Part shown: positions 6,299-7,019 of the stretch, piece by piece
How the letters are laid out: each line of letters begins with the position of its first letter
How positions within the stretch are numbered: position 1 is the first letter of the stretch
Source of the DNA: Pseudonocardiales bacterium
Lineage (GTDB): Bacteria > Actinomycetota > Actinomycetes > Mycobacteriales > Pseudonocardiaceae
Reading direction: 5' to 3'
NCBI GenBank assembly: GCA_025465385.1
Contig: JAODNG010000009.1
Span: 1-7,019, forward strand
Length of the DNA: 7,019 bases
Program-made: the position numbers and the translations under genes
Notes under the pieces: model-generated
Told to the model about the DNA's origin: nothing
What the model saw: only the letters and a program-made list of their open reading frames with translations
Databases searched by the model: none

Positions 6299-6318
6299 GT
6301 TACCCACTGTTACCAACT
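6299..6318 (-). promoter_or_regulatory. Direct-repeat operator candidate GTAAC-N5-GTAAC
   Basis: On the plus strand two ten-base units, GTTACCCACT and GTTACCAACT, stand side by side and agree at nine of ten positions. On the coding strand the core reads GTAAC, five bases, GTAAC, so the half-sites repeat on one face of the helix. Spaced direct repeats of this kind are typical of OmpR-family response regulators; GTAAC-type repeats have been linked to MtrA and GlnR-like regulators in actinobacteria, from memory. The site ends about 68 bases before the TTG start, a plausible promoter distance. Confidence 0.35.
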
Positions 6319-6408
6319 TCACGAGGCGAACCGCCGCCAGCGGCAGGCAGGGGTGATGCCGTTCCCAAGTTCAGCTTGAGGCCGGACCCGCCGTACTTTG
6401 GACTGCTG

Positions 6409-6936
6409 TCACTGCTGCTTGAGCTGGTCCAGGATCAGGGTGACGAAGGCGGTGTAGGTGTCATTGAGCCCGTAGAGGATGGCGGGATCGCGGTCGCCAG
6501 CGATGATGCGGTGCAGGACGGCGGCGAGGGGTGCCCAGTCCGGGTGGGTGGCCAGCTCGTCGAGTAGAGGGTGGAGGGTGCTGGTGGCGTCGTCATCGCC
6601 GCTGGCGGCGGCGACGACGGTGGTGACCAGGTCGGCGAGTTGTTGTGTGGTGAGGGTATGCCAGGCGTCGGTGTTGACCTGTGCGGTGCCGGTGAGGGCG
6701 GCCAGGGCACGGTGCACGACGGCGGCGTCGATGGGGTCGAGCCCGGTGGCCAGCGCGGCGGGATCGCGAGCGCCAGCCCTGATGCGGCGAAGTACCGCGA
6801 CCAACTCCCCCCAGCCGCTGTGATTGCTCAAAGCGGTCAGCGTCTTGTCGACGGTGGCGGCTGCCGCGTCGTCCCCGTGGTCGGCGGCGACTAGGCCGGA
6901 GATCACCGGTTCCCACCTTTCCAGGTGCCGTTTCAT
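6409..6936 (-). CDS. Unknown helical protein built from two copies of one module
   Basis: The protein has 175 residues and no signal peptide or membrane segment. The first copy covers about residues 8-82 and the second about 100-175. In both, a helix ending VAA is followed by GDD, then a leucine-rich helix, then H-x-x-W (GWGELVAVLRRIRAGARDPA at 41-60; DWAPLAAVLHRIIAGDRDPA at 133-152) and a final leucine-rich helix. Similar W..L...L..I..G.RDP units occur, as I recall, at the C-termini of large actinobacterial and cyanobacterial TPR or NTPase signalling proteins. This stand-alone form may be a scaffold or interaction part, which is inference. AGGAGG eight bases before ATG at 6936 makes the start firm. 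A frame reading in from upstream ends in a TAG that overlaps this Shine-Dalgarno, so it may be the downstream gene of an operon. The gene is followed by 177 bases without a gene. Confidence 0.75.
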   Translation of the reverse strand: MKRHLERWEPVISGLVAADHGDDAAAATVDKTLTALSNHSGWGELVAVLRRIRAGARDPAALATGLDPIDAAVVHRALAALTGTAQVNTDAWHTLTTQQLADLVTTVVAAASGDDDATSTLHPLLDELATHPDWAPLAAVLHRIIAGDRDPAILYGLNDTYTAFVTLILDQLKQQ

Positions 6937-6944
6937 GTCGAGGG

Positions 6945-6950
6945 CCTCCT
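6945..6950 (-). promoter_or_regulatory. Strong Shine-Dalgarno AGGAGG for the duplicated-module gene
   Basis: A full AGGAGG lies eight bases before the ATG at 6936. It is the strongest ribosome binding site in the window. A TAG at 6951-6949 overlaps it, as often happens where an upstream gene ends just before a coupled downstream start. Confidence 0.7.
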
Positions 6951-7019
6951 ACGGAGAACTCGCGGGCGAGGCGAAGTGTTTGGTGATGGCACCTGTCCGC
7001 CGGATGCCGGCTGGCAGGC
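6949..7019 (-). CDS. Possible C-terminal tail of an upstream gene, cut by the window edge
   Basis: From the right edge one minus-strand frame runs 22 codons (LPAGIRRTGAITKHF and on to SSP) to TAG at 6951-6949, with most codons ending in G or C. A second frame runs to a TGA that overlaps the ATG at 6936 in an ATGA arrangement. Either could be the end of a real gene; the first has the better codon bias. Too little is present to name a family. Confidence 0.25.
   Translation of the reverse strand, partial: LPAGIRRTGAITKHFASPASSP

Noticed and set aside
5711..6322. Minus-strand frame of 203 codons beginning MKLVTVGNATV
   Set aside because: Only the first 30 or so codons look natural; the rest is an out-of-phase reading of the two-cysteine anchored protein, rich in Arg and His.
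1..7019. CRISPR array, tRNA/rRNA, insertion sequence, phage or known defence system
   Set aside because: I found no spaced identical repeats of CRISPR type, no cloverleaf-like sequence, no transposase or integrase motifs and no terminal inverted repeats.

Overview
The window is high-GC DNA with strongly G/C-biased third codon positions and AGGAGG-type ribosome binding sites. It carries protein families common in actinomycetes: an LtrA-family membrane protein, a DoxX-like protein, a bacterial glyoxal/galactose-oxidase-like protein and a small membrane-anchored protein. A mycobacterial or nocardial host is my best guess, but nothing here fixes the genus. Every gene I can support lies on the minus strand, so transcription runs from high to low coordinates.

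In order of transcription: (i) a possible tail of an upstream gene at the right edge (6949-7019). (ii) A 175-residue helical protein of unknown function made of two copies of one module (6409-6936), with a strong AGGAGG. (iii) A 147-residue protein with one membrane anchor and a small two-cysteine outer domain (5788-6231), which uses a TTG start behind AAGGAG; its leader carries GTAAC-N5-GTAAC. (iv) An LtrA-family multi-pass membrane protein (4411-5649). (v) A four-helix DoxX-like membrane protein (3845-4285). (vi) About 510 bases without a firm gene (3331-3844), holding an inverted repeat, an orphan C-terminus-like frame and a small possible leader ORF. (vii) A 769-residue seven-bladed Kelch / DUF1929 / LamG protein that keeps the copper-radical-oxidase ligand set (1021-3330). 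(viii) An FG-GAP/VCBS-repeat protein, cut by the left edge of the window (1-906).

The last two genes form the most interesting part. They sit in the same reading frame, separated by one TGA and 38 further open codons, and each is a carbohydrate- or surface-type propeller protein with no visible signal peptide. They may be a two-gene operon, or a once-fused gene split by a stop codon. A good Shine-Dalgarno in front of the second ORF favours two genes. The membrane proteins in the middle look like ordinary accessory genes with no clear shared pathway. I see no phage, transposase, CRISPR, tRNA or rRNA, and no defence system.
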